From NCBI GenBank assembly GCA_963853835.1, contig OY970825.1:24304835-24368834 (forward strand): 64,000 bases of DNA. Direction: 5' to 3'. The translations under genes were made by a program, and so were the position numbers. Origin of the DNA: Calendula officinalis (taxonomy: Eukaryota; Streptophyta; Magnoliopsida; Asterales; Asteraceae). The notes under the pieces are model-generated. The model saw only the letters and a program-made list of their open reading frames with translations. It had not been told where the DNA came from and did not search any database. Of this stretch, positions 48,414 to 60,946 are shown piece by piece. Position 1 is the stretch's first letter, and each line of letters begins with the position of its first letter.

Positions 48414-49634
48414 TCAAAATTTCATAAATGCATTACCTGAAGCGGCCCCACGGGTTTCCTTCACCCGATTCCTGTTGGCGGTTGATGCTGACGTGTCGGT
48501 TCTCTTCCTTGGGCACGCACTACTAAAGTGTCCCACCTCTTGACAAGTGTAGCATTCCACTTCCTCGAGGTTCCTTACTTTGCAATCCTTTGCTCGGTGT
48601 CCTACTCGACCACACTTGAAGCATATAGCCGAATTTGCCTTACATTCCCCATGATGATTCTTCCCACAACTTTGACAACTTCCAATACCACTATGCTTTG
48701 ACGAACTCGACCCCAATCCTTCTCTCTTTGTTAATCCCAAGCTACTATCAAACTTCTTCTTTTCTTTTCCTGATGCCGACTCTTGTGCCCTTCGCCGAAA
48801 CACCCTTTCAACACTCCGAGCGGTACTAATGGCCTCATCCAACGTGGTCGCTCGCTTGACTTCCAATTCAAACTCCGGTGGTAGTCCATTTGCATACCGA
48901 ACCACCTTCATACGCTCCGTAGGATAGGACTTGATTACAAACGGAAGTAATCCCGTAAACTTTTTGGTGTATTCTTCCACCGACATATTTCCCTTCTTGA
49001 TGAACATGAACTCTTCTTGCAACTCTTCTAGATCTCTCTCGGGACAAAACTTTTCCTTCAACCTTCTCGTGAACTCCTTCCACGACATCTTGTACACTTT
49101 CTTTCCCAAAGTCTCATACATGGTATCCCACCATGTCAACGCTTCATCCTTCAACTGTCGGGATGCATAAATGACCATGTCTTTCTTTAAACACTTGCTA
49201 CTTTCTAGCACTTGCTCGGTTTCCCGAATCCAACGCATCGTGACCTTCGGTTCCGAACTTCCATAATACACACCGGGGTTGCACGTCATGAATGTCTTGT
49301 ATGTACATCCTTCCCGTTCCTCTGACCCCGAATCATCGCTTTCCTCGGTCGATGGCTCCACAGTACGGGTCTTGCTACCCGAAGACTTACTTCCCCCACG
49401 GGACTTAGAATTATCATTCTTCTCTTCATTGAATCGGTTAGTCAAGATCCGGTTCACATCCTCATTCACCACTTCCCTTATTTGGGTAAATAATTTCTGG
49501 ATAGCTTCCATAGTTACCGGGGTTTGATTTGCATCCAAACCGGAACCTTCTCCATTATTACCGGGATGAGTCGGGATTCGATTTGAATCCGTCTCATGAA
49601 CTCGTGGAATCTCTCCACTTCTTGGGTTCACCAT
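48414..49634 (-). CDS. Gag polyprotein of the gag-only retrotransposon (intact)
   Basis: 406 residues, intact from MVNPRSGEIPRVHETDSNRI to a stop after NAFMKF. Order: variable N-terminus, a Ser/acidic linker (about 80-105), the retrotransposon gag core with IYASRQLKDEALTWWDTMYE (about 155-175) and EFCPERD-type block, then three cysteine clusters: CQSCGKNHHGEC, CFKCGRVGHRAKDC and CYTCQEVGHFSSAC. Gag packages element RNA into particles in the cytoplasm. The close likeness in layout to the chromovirus gag at 55628 and below suggests common descent. It ends without any protease, so maturation must depend on other elements, if it occurs. Confidence 0.92.
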   Translation of the reverse strand: MVNPRSGEIPRVHETDSNRIPTHPGNNGEGSGLDANQTPVTMEAIQKLFTQIREVVNEDVNRILTNRFNEEKNDNSKSRGGSKSSGSKTRTVEPSTEESDDSGSEEREGCTYKTFMTCNPGVYYGSSEPKVTMRWIRETEQVLESSKCLKKDMVIYASRQLKDEALTWWDTMYETLGKKVYKMSWKEFTRRLKEKFCPERDLEELQEEFMFIKKGNMSVEEYTKKFTGLLPFVIKSYPTERMKVVRYANGLPPEFELEVKRATTLDEAISTARSVERVFRRRAQESASGKEKKKFDSSLGLTKREGLGSSSSKHSGIGSCQSCGKNHHGECKANSAICFKCGRVGHRAKDCKVRNLEEVECYTCQEVGHFSSACPRKRTDTSASTANRNRVKETRGAASGNAFMKF

Positions 49635-49876
49635 TTTCTATATCAACATAATAAACCATCAAAATTCAAAGATTGACTTATTAGTCAAACATAACCCATA
49701 TAGCCCAAAACATTATCCTTTCACTTAGGGATCGACCCTAATATACCCCTACTTTACTGTCTCAACGGACTGATCAAGGACATCCTATGGAAAATATATG
49801 GTCCTACTTAGCATAGCTTAAGACTAGGGAGGTCAAACCTACCTAATTCACTTAAACTATAGCTCTGATACCAAGT

Positions 49877-52071
49877 TGTAACACCTCGTTTTTCAAAACA
49901 CCTTTTAAACATATTTTTAAGTAGAAATACTACAAGTCCAGTATTCTCAAAATACGGTTTAACAAAAACCAATAAAATAATTATCAGAGTTATAAAATCC
50001 GGTGTTACAAAGATAATATCATAACCATAGGATAAACGAGAACTACCTACGAGCTCCCGAGCTGAACAACACTAGGCCACTTCTAATGCGACCCTCTAAT
50101 CCAACGATCCTGAACCTGAGTACATAGCCAAAAACAAAGTAGTACGTGAGACAAAATAGTCTCGTGAGATACATGGGTTTTCGACCCATTCTCAAAAGAT
50201 TTATAAAATAATATTTATAACATTATAAATACTTATCCTTATCATTTCTTATTAGTTCATAAATCATCTTCTATTCATTTAACCGTTTAAACTAATAAGC
50301 TTACCATAAGCTTACTCGTCATCTAATCACATACTTGTAAGTTATCTCCAAACTTACACTTTCATTATCACATATGCAACGGACCTCTCCGAAGCCAACT
50401 CTCCCGATATGGGATGTCATAGGTAAACCATCAAGGTAATTGGGAACCCCCATCTTACCGAGATTCATAAGCTCTCCCCGTTCCCGGGTCGTCATGCTCA
50501 CTCATCATTGAGTGTCGTAAACTGTGACATTCTACTCTTTGCGCAGGGAGGTACCACCCCAAGTAGACGTCTCATGCTCCCCCATTTCTGGGCGGTCTTA
50601 TTCCGGATATCTCATTCACATATGAGCCTCAGCTCCTTTCATCAAATATGAGCATCAGCTCCTTTCATCACTTATTAGAATACATTTATTCTAATTTATC
50701 ATGCTATTCTCTTTATTATTTCATTTTTAAATCTTGACTTTACCAAGTCCTTTACTAACTTAAAACATATTCATCTTTTATCAAAATCATATTACTTTGA
50801 CTCTTCTTTGACTAGAATACACGTTTATTACTAGTCACTTATTACTTATTCTCTTAGTATTTCAATATCTACTTTTATTAGTATAATATACTAATCGATA
50901 CTCATTACTTTAAAATCATTGTCTCAAGCTTTATTAATACATATTATTAATAAATCGATTATCAAGCTCTTTCAAATCATCATCTTTATTCATACATCTT
51001 ATTTATAAAAACTCATTAATTACTTTTCATAATCATAATCTCTTTCAAAATCATCAATCATTTAGACATACTAAAATAGTCTATTACTAGCATTTTCTCA
51101 TCATATCAATCATATCTTTATTAAAAATGTTTATTAATAAAGACTCTTAAAACATCATAGTTTTCAAAATCATTTGCTATGTACTCAGTAAAAGTCTCAT
51201 GTACTCACCTTAGCCAAGCTAATTCCAAATCGTGTCTAACAACACGAATCCTTGCTTTCCAACTTGTGAAATGTCACCAATCTTTAGGTCTTCTTGACCT
51301 ACCATCAATATCATCACAATAACTAGTTATTATCCATAACTAGTCACTATTCAATCCATATCTATAACTCTAACCACCAAGTTCATCCAACTTGGTGGAA
51401 ATCTCAAACCCTAGTTCAAGATTTCCATCATAAACTCAGATCCAACTTGTACACATCGATTACAAGCTTACAATGAGTGTTCTACACCCATAATTAGTCA
51501 TCTTCCCCAAAGATAACATGGATGGTTCCCCAAACCACCATTTCTACCCATACAAAGTTCATAACTAGCTAGATAACATCAACAATCAAGAAATCTTACC
51601 TTTGATGTTTAGATCCTTCAAGATTGATGAAGATTTGAGCAAGGAATCACCAAAATCGCCCCTTCTCTCTCTAAAATCGGCTGCCCTTCAACAATGGTAG
51701 AAATGAGTGAAAACCCTAGCTTTCCCGATTTAATACAGCTGGTCTCGCAAAGTTCACGCCGTGAACAAACTTCGCGTCGCGAAGTTCGCGTGTCGTGAAC
51801 ACTTCGCGATCGGTAACAGGTCGTGAACTCAATGTCTGAAAACCCCAAGTCCCTGGACGGAGTTCGCGATCGCGAACTCCACTTCGCGCCGTGAACTCCA
51901 CCAGTCAGCTAGGCTGCACTTTTCGGTCTTTGTCTCGACCCGGTTTCGTCCATAACTTTCTCATACGGTGTCCAAACGACACGAAACCAATTCCTACGGT
52001 TCTGAAATGAATTATCCTTATTTATCATATTTTTCCCAAATTTTATTTTATTCAAATTTCGGGTCGTTACA
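49877..52071 (-). repeat. 5' LTR of the gag-only element
   Basis: 2195 bp, starting (minus strand) TGTAACGACCCG and ending GGTGTTACA. It joins chromovirus pol at 52071/52072 inside the codons following ITMDF. Confidence 0.93.
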
Positions 52072-55000
52072 AAATCCATTGTTATATCATCACATTTTCC
52101 GGCCGGGATTTGTAACGATTGAGCTACCCCGTAAGGTACTTGATGCTCGGCTTTTACTTGTGCACACGTGGCACACTTAGAAATATACTTTGCCACTCTT
52201 GCCTTCATCCCGGGCCACCAATACATCTTCTTCATATCTTGATACGTTTTTGTACTTCCCGGGTGGATCGAATACTTAGACTTATGAACGTCGTTTAGTA
52301 ACTCCTTTCGGGTACCCCCGAACTTGGGAACCCAAATTCGTCCACCCACGGTTTTCAACCCTTGCTTATTTTCCACAAAATGTTGGTTCTTTCCCAATCG
52401 TTCTTGCCTTAACTCATCTTTTTCCATCACTTCTCGTTGGGCATTCTTGATTCGTTCTACTATACTCGATACTACTTCAATACGTGTTAGCTTTCCTTTA
52501 ATCGGCTTTTCATACGCCTTTCGGCTCAAGGCGTCGGCTACCACGTTGGCCTTCCCCGCATGGTAGACAATTTCACAATCATAATCTTGTATCAATTCGA
52601 TCCATCTTCTTTGCCTCATATTTAGGTCTTTTTGAGTAAAAACGTATTGAAGACTCTTGTGGTCCGTATATAACGTACACCTCGTACCGTATAAGTAGTG
52701 TCTCCATAACTTTAAAGCAAACACTATCGCCGCCAACTCTAAATCGTGAGTCGTGTATCTTTCTTCTGCATTCTTTAGTTGTCGCGAGGCGTAGGCAATC
52801 ACCTTCCCCCGTTGCATCAAAACACAACCCAAACCTTTATGTGAAGCATCACTATACACGACGAAGTCTTCCATCCCTTCGGGTAACGTGAGAACCGGGG
52901 CGTTACACAATTTTTCTTTCAATGTGGCGAATGCTCTTTCTTGCTTTTCTCCCCACACGAACTCACTACTCTTTCGGGTCAACAATGTGAGTGGCGTCGC
53001 CACTCGAGAAAAGTCTTGAATGAACCGACGGTAATATCCGGCGAGGCCGAGAAAACTTCTCACTTCGGTTGGGGTTCGTGGCGGTTCCCACTTCATAACC
53101 GCTTCAATCTTTGACGGGTCAACTTTGATTCCTTCTCGGGATACGACATGACCAAGGAATTGGACTTCTCGAATCCAAAATTCACATTTAGAAAACTTGG
53201 CATACAATTTCTCTCGTTGTAGCACTTCTAACGTTTGTCTTAGATGACTCTCGTGTTCTTCTTCGGTTTTTGAATAAATAAGAATATCGTCAATAAATAC
53301 GATAAGAAACTTGTCGAGGAATGGTTTGCAAACCCGATTCATAAGATCCATAAAAATGGCCGGTGCATTAGTCAACCCAAATGGCATTACCAAAAACTCG
53401 TAATGCCCATAACGTGTACGAAACGCCGTCTTCTCGGTATCTCCTTCTTTCACTCGAACTTGATGGTAACCCGATCTCAAATCGATCTTCGAGAAATAGT
53501 CGGCACCTTGAAGTTGATCAAACAAGTCGTCGATTCTAGGCAAGGGGTATCGGTTCTTAATGGTCATCTTGTTCAACTCTCGGTAGTCGATGCACATTCT
53601 CATCGAACCGTCTTTCTTCTTAACAAACAATACGGGCGCACCCCATGGAGACGAACTAGGACGAATAAATCCTTTGTCGAGTAACTCTTGCAACTGGGAC
53701 ATCAATTCCCGCATTTCGGTGGGAGCCAAACGGTATGGAGCACGAGCTATCGGCGTCGCTCCCGGAACTAAATCAATACGGAATTCTACTTGCCTCTCCG
53801 GTGGCAATCCCGGTAAATCGTCGGGAAATACCTCGGGAAAATCCCGAATCACCTTTACATTTTCCACCGACTTCTTCTCTTTCCTTCCATCTAACACATA
53901 TGCTAAAAAGAACGAACATCCTTTGGCTAAACATTTCCTAGCTTTAACCGCGGTCATAAGACATGGCAAATGATGTCGTCTCTCACCATACACATAAACT
54001 TTTTCATTGTCGGGAGTCCTTATCGAGACTATCTTCTTCCCACATAAAATCTTTGCTTGATTCTCACCCAACCAATCCATACCTATAACTATATCAAAAC
54101 CCGCAATTTCCATGGGTAATAAATTCACCTTAAACTTTCTCCCATCTATTTCCAATTCACAATTCCGACACATATGTTGAACTATGGAGGTTTTACCATC
54201 CGCAATTTCTATATCATAAATTTCATCAAGAAGTTCTAATGGCACATTCAACATCACAACAAAATCATGTGACACAAACGAATAAGTAGCACCCGAGTCA
54301 AATAAGATCCGGGCGGGAATAGAATTTACGAGTAGGGTACCTGAAACGACATCGTGGGCCTCCTTGGCTTCTTCTCGGGTAAGTTGGAAGGACCGTCCCT
54401 TGACCTTTGTCGGCTCCGCTTTCTTTTGAGCGGTCGACACCATGGTCTCACTTCCCTTCTTCGGGCATGCATTGCTATAGTGCCCTTTTTCATGGCACGA
54501 ATAGCACTCGATTTCATCCAACGGTTTGGCCCGGCAATCCCTTGCCATATGCCCCGGTCTTCCACATTTGAAACATGACTTCGTATCCACCAAACATTCT
54601 CCTTTGTGGTCTTTGCCACACTTCTTACAAGCACCCACACTTGTTTGTTTAGAGAAGGTCGGGGTGAACTTTCCTCTCTTCACCGAACCCGAGCTCCCTT
54701 CAAACTTCCTCTTTTCAAACTTTTCAAACTTTGGCCTCTCGTTGATTCTTCTTTGGCCAACCTCTTCAACATTTCTCGCCGCACCGATAGCCTCATCGAG
54801 TGTGGCGGCCCTTTTAACCTCCAATTCATACTCCCACGGGAGTCCATTAGCATAACGAATAATCCGGGATCTCTCATCCGGATACAATTTGATCACAAAC
54901 GGGATTAATCCCGTGAATTTCTTAGTGTACTCATCGACACTCAAATTACCTTTCTTCAAATGAACGAATTCTTCTTGAAGTTTTTCTAAGTTTCTCTCGG

Positions 55001-55628
55001 GGCAAAACTTTGCCTTCAACCGTTTCACAAACTCATCCCAAGTCATCTTGTACATCGCCCTCTTTCCCAATGTTTCATACAAAGTATCCCACCACATGAG
55101 GGCCTCATCCTTCAACAACCGGGAAGCATAAATCACCATATCACCTTCCTTGCATTTACTAGCTTCAAGGACTTGTTCGGTTTCACGGATCCAACGGATC
55201 GTGACTTTCGGTTCGGAGCTACCATAGTAGTTATCGGGCTTGAAAGCCATAAAACTCTTATAAGTACAACCTTTTCTTTCCCTCGGCTCGGGGTCACTTT
55301 CTTCCTCAGTTGAAGACCTTTCAGTTTGAGCAACGCTACTCGACTTGCTCTTCGTGCGGGGTGGAGATTCCTCCCGCCTTTCACGTGCCTTATGTTCGTT
55401 GAGGATTCGGTTCACATCCTCATTCACTATGTCCCTCATTTGATTGAACATAGTTTGGAGGTGTTCTACGGTGACCGGGGTGTGAGTATTCCTTTCAACA
55501 CCCGAATTTTCCTCCCCTTCCCGAGGTGGAGGACCAAACACCGGTTCGACAATGTTGTTCGAATCTTGTCCTTGATCAAGTGGGCCTCTTGTACTTCTAG
55601 TTCTCACCATTTTGCTATAATAAGACAT
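52072..55628 (-). pseudogene. Chromovirus gag-pol, 5' part (gag to integrase zinc domain)
   Basis: One long open frame from MSYYSKMVRTRSTRGPLDQG at 55628. About 1185 native residues, then about 50 more read into the inserted LTR before a stop. Order: gag core (MWWDTLYETLG, about 165), zinc knuckles CFKCGRPGHMARDC and CYSCHEKGHYSNAC (about 355-395), aspartic protease (LFDSGATYSFVS, about 445), reverse transcriptase with YRELNKMTIKNRYPLPRIDD and the catalytic FIDD (about 690-800), RNase H (YSDASHKGLGC, about 930), integrase HHCC domain (HPGSTKT to CATC, about 1125-1170). No internal stop, so the element was probably active until the nested insertion. Its 3' part is at 41700-42638. Confidence 0.93.
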
Positions 55629-55848
55629 TAATCATTTAGAAGTCAATTTATCAAAGTAACAGTAACATTGACCGTCCCAAAACCAAACATGACCTAATCC
55701 TCCAAGGTCAACCCTATTGAACCTACACTTAAGGTCTCAATAGCCATTTCACAGGTATCCTATGGAACCTACGGTCCTACTAGCTCAGTTTAAGTCTAGG
55801 ATGGTCAACTCAACCTAGTTCACTTAAACTATAGCTCTGATACCAAGT

Positions 55849-57552
55849 TGTAACACCTCAATTTTCAAAACAATATTTAAATACCATTTAATTCAAGATA
55901 CATAATATTGTATCAACATCAAATGCCAGTTTTACAAAAACGAAAAGGTTTCTTGTTCGAGATTATCAGAGTTTACAAAAACGGTGTTACAAATTATATC
56001 TTAACCATAGGATAAGGACTCTAATCATCAACACCGAGCTAATCTCAACAAGGCCTCTTCTAAACGGGCCTCCTAGATCTTCGATCCCGAACCTGAGTAC
56101 ATAGCAAAAACACAAACATAGTACGTGAGACAAAATTGCCTCGTGAGATACATGGGTTTTAGACCCGATAAACAAATAGTCAAATAATATCATTTAATCT
56201 TAAAATAATATTACTAAGTTTGTTTTGGGTCACTTTATCACTTTCATCATTGGCCAATGTCAAGATAATCGGAATGCCTCCAATCTATCAAGACCATCAT
56301 TTCCACGGTAATCGGAATGCCTCCAATCTACCGGGACTCATAGGTATTGGGTAATCGGAATGCCTCCAATCTACCACTAACCTTAAGGTACCGTAATAAC
56401 CGGAATGCCTCCAATCTACTACGGCCCTAGGGACATCATCATCGTCATCATTACTTATCTTTTATCGTTATGAGCTTATAGCTCCATCATTTCTCAATCA
56501 ATCAATCATTTCATCATCATACAAGCAATTCATCATAAATCACATAAATGACTAAATTACTTAAAGACTCGACAAATCGTTTAATCATAAAAACATTTAC
56601 TAGCTATGTACCCAGTTTGAAAGTTCACATGTACTCACCTTTGCCAAGCCTATCCAATGTTGTGTTTCCTTGAACACCAATATCACTTCTCAAGATTTGA
56701 ATGCCTCAAATCCTCCAACTGACAATCTATAACAAAACCAATACAATGGTTTGCATTAAACATCTATACTAACTACATAATCCATGGCTAGTTAACTACT
56801 AGCACCATTTTCCCCCAAATTACCAAACCATAATATCATAAATCACCACATTTTCATGTATTCAAAGCATGACCACGTTTTTCATGACCAAATACCATAG
56901 ATCTAAGTTATATTACTTCCCTTTAACCATTCATGAACGATTCCATAACTAGGGTTTGAGATTTAAGCTTTCCCTACTTGAATCTATGGCTAAAAACTCA
57001 AGTGGAATGAAGATTTACCTTAGATCTTCAACTTAGGAGCAAGAATCACCAAGATTTGATGAAGATTGAGCTCCAAACGATGCTTTACACTCAAAAACGC
57101 CCACACACTTGAAGAGAGAAAACTAGGGTTTTATGGAAATGCATTTATGGCCAAAAACCCAATTTAATGCACTGGTCGGAAGAGCTCGTGCCCCGCTCGC
57201 GCCGAGCTCGCGTCGCGAGAAGACGCGGGTCTGCCTGCTAGTTGCCGCTTTTTACCAGATTTCGCGCCAGGCTCGCGCCTGGCTCGCGCCGCGAAGTCGA
57301 CGCGAGATGCTCGCGTTCCAGCTCTGGTCCCTCTGCTCAACCTCGCGTTTCACTCGCGCCAGGCTCGCGCCGCGAACTTGCCTGTGCAGCAGGGCTGCAC
57401 TTTTCGGTCTAGGTTTCAACACGGTTTCGTCCATAACTTTCTCATACGGACTCCAAACGACACGAAACCAATTCCTACGTGTTTTAAACGATTTATCCTT
57501 ATTTAACATATTTTTGTACAATTTATTTATTTACAAATTTCGGGTCGTTACA
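55849..57552 (-). repeat. 5' LTR of the chromovirus
   Basis: 1704 bp, TG...CA, followed on the right by the GTTTT duplication (57553-57557). Carries the four-unit ATCGGAATGCCTCCAATC array and the CTCGCG-rich tract as in the sister LTR. Confidence 0.92.
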
Positions 57553-57557
57553 GTTTT

Positions 57558-59296
57558 GTATCCAACACCCGGGCAACTCCCTCCCCTTAACCATGTAACG
57601 CATACAGGTAAGGTCGGATACCCTATTAGTCGACACACTGTGCCCAGCCGTTATCCATCCGACACTGACCTCGTCCCGATTGCGCACATAGTCATGTATG
57701 ATATTCCCTAACACTAGGCATACATAACAAATAAACTAGCTACGAAAAACACCGCGAAAAACGTCACAACAGAGTTCCCAATCGCGAACTCCAGTTCACG
57801 ATCGCGAACTAGAGTTCGCGACGTGAACTCTGATCGTGAACTACTTCGCGATGAATCAACAACTTCGCTGGAGCTACTTCACGATCGCGAACTAGAGTTC
57901 GCGTCGTGAACTCTCCATGTCTGGTAATTTCCTGCATTTTTCACCAACAAGCCAATACCAAACGAAAATAACCGAAACCCGAGTTGTAGGTCGAATCCAC
58001 TCACCTTTCAACTTCCGATTCCTTAACTCAGTGAGCTAGTATCACTGAGTATCCTTCCCGGTTCCTGTCAACAATATACCGAGTTAGTGATAATCAACCG
58101 AATTGTCAAAATCATCAATTTCAACAACTAACCACACAAGACTCATAAAATGCACATTTTATGACATTTCCAACTAGCACAATTCCTTCATCAATTCAAT
58201 TGACCATTTTGACCATTTAGCAAGTATTCACAACTAGTTGACCCAAACGGGCCAAAAACCGAATATGATCCTAAAACTTCCACATTTCCGTCAACAAGCA
58301 ATTAACCTTTATACTAGCAATTCACAATCATTTAGCAATTCCACTAAGTTGATAACTATCACAATTCCAAATAACATACTTGCATAATCACTAGATCACC
58401 ATTTTGACAAAATCATCCAAACACTAGTTAAAATACCTCACCAATTAATCAATACTAGGTTTTTAACATCCATAACTTACCAAGCATGATTTCACAACCT
58501 AATAAACAATTCTATCCATTCAAAACTCAAGAAATCCAAGATTCATCAAAACCCACCTTCAACATCCATCATTAATGGAGGTTGAAGGTGATTTTCACCA
58601 AATCTTGTATTCCTTCAACAATATACCATACAAATGATGTAAAAGCTTGCATAAGCACATATTATCACATCCATAACAAGATTCATCCATAAAAACTAAC
58701 AATCACAAACCCTAGTTCATAACCAAGCTCAAGAACACCATAAACAAGACAAGGGAAAGGTGTGACTTAGTTTTAAGCTCCTTCTACACAAACACTAGTG
58801 TGAAATTCGGACTCTAGCACCAAGAATCAACAAGATTAAGTTCAAGAACAAGTTGAGAGAAAAAGATGGAGTTTGCAATGAAATAGTGTAAGTAATGAGA
58901 GGATAATGTTTGAAAGAGGGAAAAAGAGAAGAGAGGGTGTTTCCCTCTCTCCCTACACCGGCCAAGCAAGAGGGAGTGGGGCCCCTCTTGCACCTTTTTC
59001 CACTTTAACAGTATCCGTCTGAAAGTCCCTTTTGTAATTAATTTATTTAAAATAGCAAACGGACTCCAATTTTAAAAATGAAAGCATTTCTGGAAACGAT
59101 ATTTAACAAGGAATCCAAATATATAAAAATCACGTTTTCATTCCAAATATAACACAAGTCGGGTATTTTAACCCCTTGGTTAAAATACCGCAAGAGACAG
59201 CAGGCTAATTAAATTAACTAAGCATTTAATCAGATAATCACTTAATAAGATACCTTAAAGTCAATAAACTACTAGGCCGGGTTTTGGGATGTTACA
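57558..59296 (-). repeat. Outer solo LTR, right part
   Basis: Continuation of the LTR begun at 39572; ends in GGGATGTTACA, then target duplication TATTA (59297-59301). Contains a cluster of GC-rich palindromes (ATCGCGAACT, AGTTCGCG; 57775-57920) like those in both nested elements. Confidence 0.85.
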
Positions 59297-59301
59297 TATT
59301 A

Positions 59302-59887
59302 TGCAAGCCATCCCAACTGGTTCATTAGAAAATGATCACTTTCATGTCAGCAAGTATCTTTTGTAACTGAAATGCAAAAATGATGGTCCCAGACTCCCAA
59401 TACACTGGATTCTTGAGTACAGAATTTAGAAATAAAATAAAAACAGTAAACATGATCAAGACCTCAAGCTAAATTTAACGATAAACAAATTAGATAAGAG
59501 CTACCTTTCTCCGTCTATTGATATCGCAAACGGAAAAAAATTATATAAGAAATCTGTTAGATTTCTAGCACACAATAACGCACACTGAATTGAAAACCCA
59601 ACGATTCACCAAGCTTATTACACGTATTTAATTAAATGTTTAGTAACGTAACAATAAATTAATGGAATCATCAATTGAAATTAGTAACGTATAACATTAA
59701 AGCATCTAATTGAATTTATTGGGATTGACCATTTATTAAAGCATCTAACTATTAAATTTTGGTTTTAAAGTGGTATTCATACATGGCACATGACGTGGCA
59801 CAAAACCTACATGATATTATGACATAGAATAGTACAGGTGTCAAGGATTCAAAAAAACATTTATTTAATATATATAAAGATAAAGAT
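59302..59887. other. Gene-free spacer
   Basis: AT-rich, no recognisable gene or element end. Confidence 0.5.
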
Positions 59888-59899
59888 GGTTAGATATTT

Positions 59900-60118
59900 G
59901 CGGATGATGTCTAGCTCAGCTGGATTGATGCACGAGTTTTACTCTCATATGAGGCGTGAGATCTGAAGTTCGAATCCTGTAAACACCTCTTGTGATGCCA
60001 ATTATGAGAGATTTTTCCTTGGAGATCTTTAAGGGAGCTGAGTTTGCCCTGTAAAGGAGCTCGAGCCCGGGATGCTCGCTGGATTTGAAATGTGAATAAT
60101 TAGCATCCCGAGCGTTTT
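59900..60118 (+). repeat. tRNA-derived SINE
   Basis: Starts GCGGATGATGTCTAGCTC. Box A TAGCTCAGCTGG (59912-59923) and box B AGTTCGAATCC (59967-59977) stand at tRNA spacing, followed by an unrelated body of about 140 bp ending in a short T run. Near-matching flanks GGTTAGATATT (59888-59898) and GGTTATGATATT (60119-60130) are a probable target duplication with one indel. There is no acceptor stem, so it is not a tRNA gene. Confidence 0.75.
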
Positions 60119-60461
60119 GGTTATGATATTATATTGTGTATTAAAAACTTATACATCAATTAATAATCATCGCTACATTTACTGTATTACACATCCATAA
60201 ATAAAAATACAAATTACTAATGCATTTGATAATCTTTTAAAGTCAATATTCACAGCTTTCGTTAACATAACCATTTAAAAAGATGTACCGGACATGCATA
60301 TTGTAAATTAAACATAACTACCCATCTAATTCATAAGTGGTTATCCGACGGCTATTCATGCATGTACTCCACCTTTCAAATGATAAGATTAGAAAAAAGA
60401 AAGTAGTTGATTATACATTTTAGGTAGAAAGATAAAGTAGGAAGATTTAGTAGGAAACAAT

Positions 60462-60873
60462 TAGGGTTGTCAAATTGTGATATCATTTCGTGTTTTAGAT
60501 AACACGACCCAAATTCTTTGTTCTCATCCTGAACATGATACGACCCAAAGTCGTGTTTTATTTTGCTGACACGAACACATCCCAATTAAAAAACGACAAA
60601 CACGAAAACCGAGATAAGTAACAAAAATATCAAAATTCTTACTCCGTACATGCTTAAAAACGACAAACACGATAGACACGAAAAAATATAACATAAACTA
60701 CTACTAAATGTTTCAAAAATCATAATTATCGTGATAATTTCGTGTTAATCTGTCAACCCGAACACGAGATGATTTTGTGTTTGTTTTACACGGCATAAAC
60801 ATTTCAATATTGTCCCAAATTTTATTTCATTTCCTGTATTTTTCTCGTTTTGCATGAGCTTTTGACATTCCTA
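60462..60873. mobile_element. hAT-like MITE, second copy (diverged)
   Basis: Starts TAGGGTTGTCAAA and ends TTTGACATTCCTA. Interior rich in CACGA/TCGTGTT units as in 8976-9365. Flanks GAAACAAT (60454-60461) and TAAACAAT (60874-60881) form an 8-bp target duplication with one mismatch. Confidence 0.75.
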
Positions 60874-60946
60874 TAAACAATACTACAATATTTCTAAAAC
60901 CAAATGAACATTGGATTTCATTATCTAACAAACCCAATGACCTAGA

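Larger units (their letters stand above)
44138..52071 (-). mobile_element. Gag-only (TR-GAG-like) LTR retrotransposon
   Basis: One full unit: 5' LTR 49877-52071, primer-binding site (plus 49862-49873), gag 49634-48414, about 2 kb of non-coding sequence, purine tract TTTTAAGGGGTGGATAGT, 3' LTR 44138-46332. LTRs are 2195 bp and differ by only about three bases by eye. No protease, RT or integrase is encoded. That is the plan of TR-GAG elements, which use enzymes of related autonomous elements, here perhaps Tekay-like. Inserted in the chromovirus integrase. The right flank is direct, and the left continues into a second, truncated copy. Confidence 0.9.
39981..57552 (-). mobile_element. Tekay-like Gypsy chromovirus with nested insertion
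   Basis: LTRs of about 1.7 kb (39981-41684 and 55849-57552), both with TG...CA ends, flanked by GTTTT duplications. On the minus strand the order is 5' LTR, primer-binding site TGGTATCAGAGC (plus 55834-55845), gag-pol, purine tract AAGGGGTAGATAGT, 3' LTR. Pol order protease-RT-RNase H-integrase with a C-terminal chromodomain identifies a chromovirus, most like the Tekay/Del clade. The integrase is split by a gag-only element (42633-52071), and some integrase sequence is missing at the left junction, so this copy cannot be active. Confidence 0.92.

Noticed and set aside
59900..59985. Possible tRNA gene (box A and box B)
   Set aside because: No acceptor-stem pairing, and the sequence continues into a SINE body with flanking duplications.
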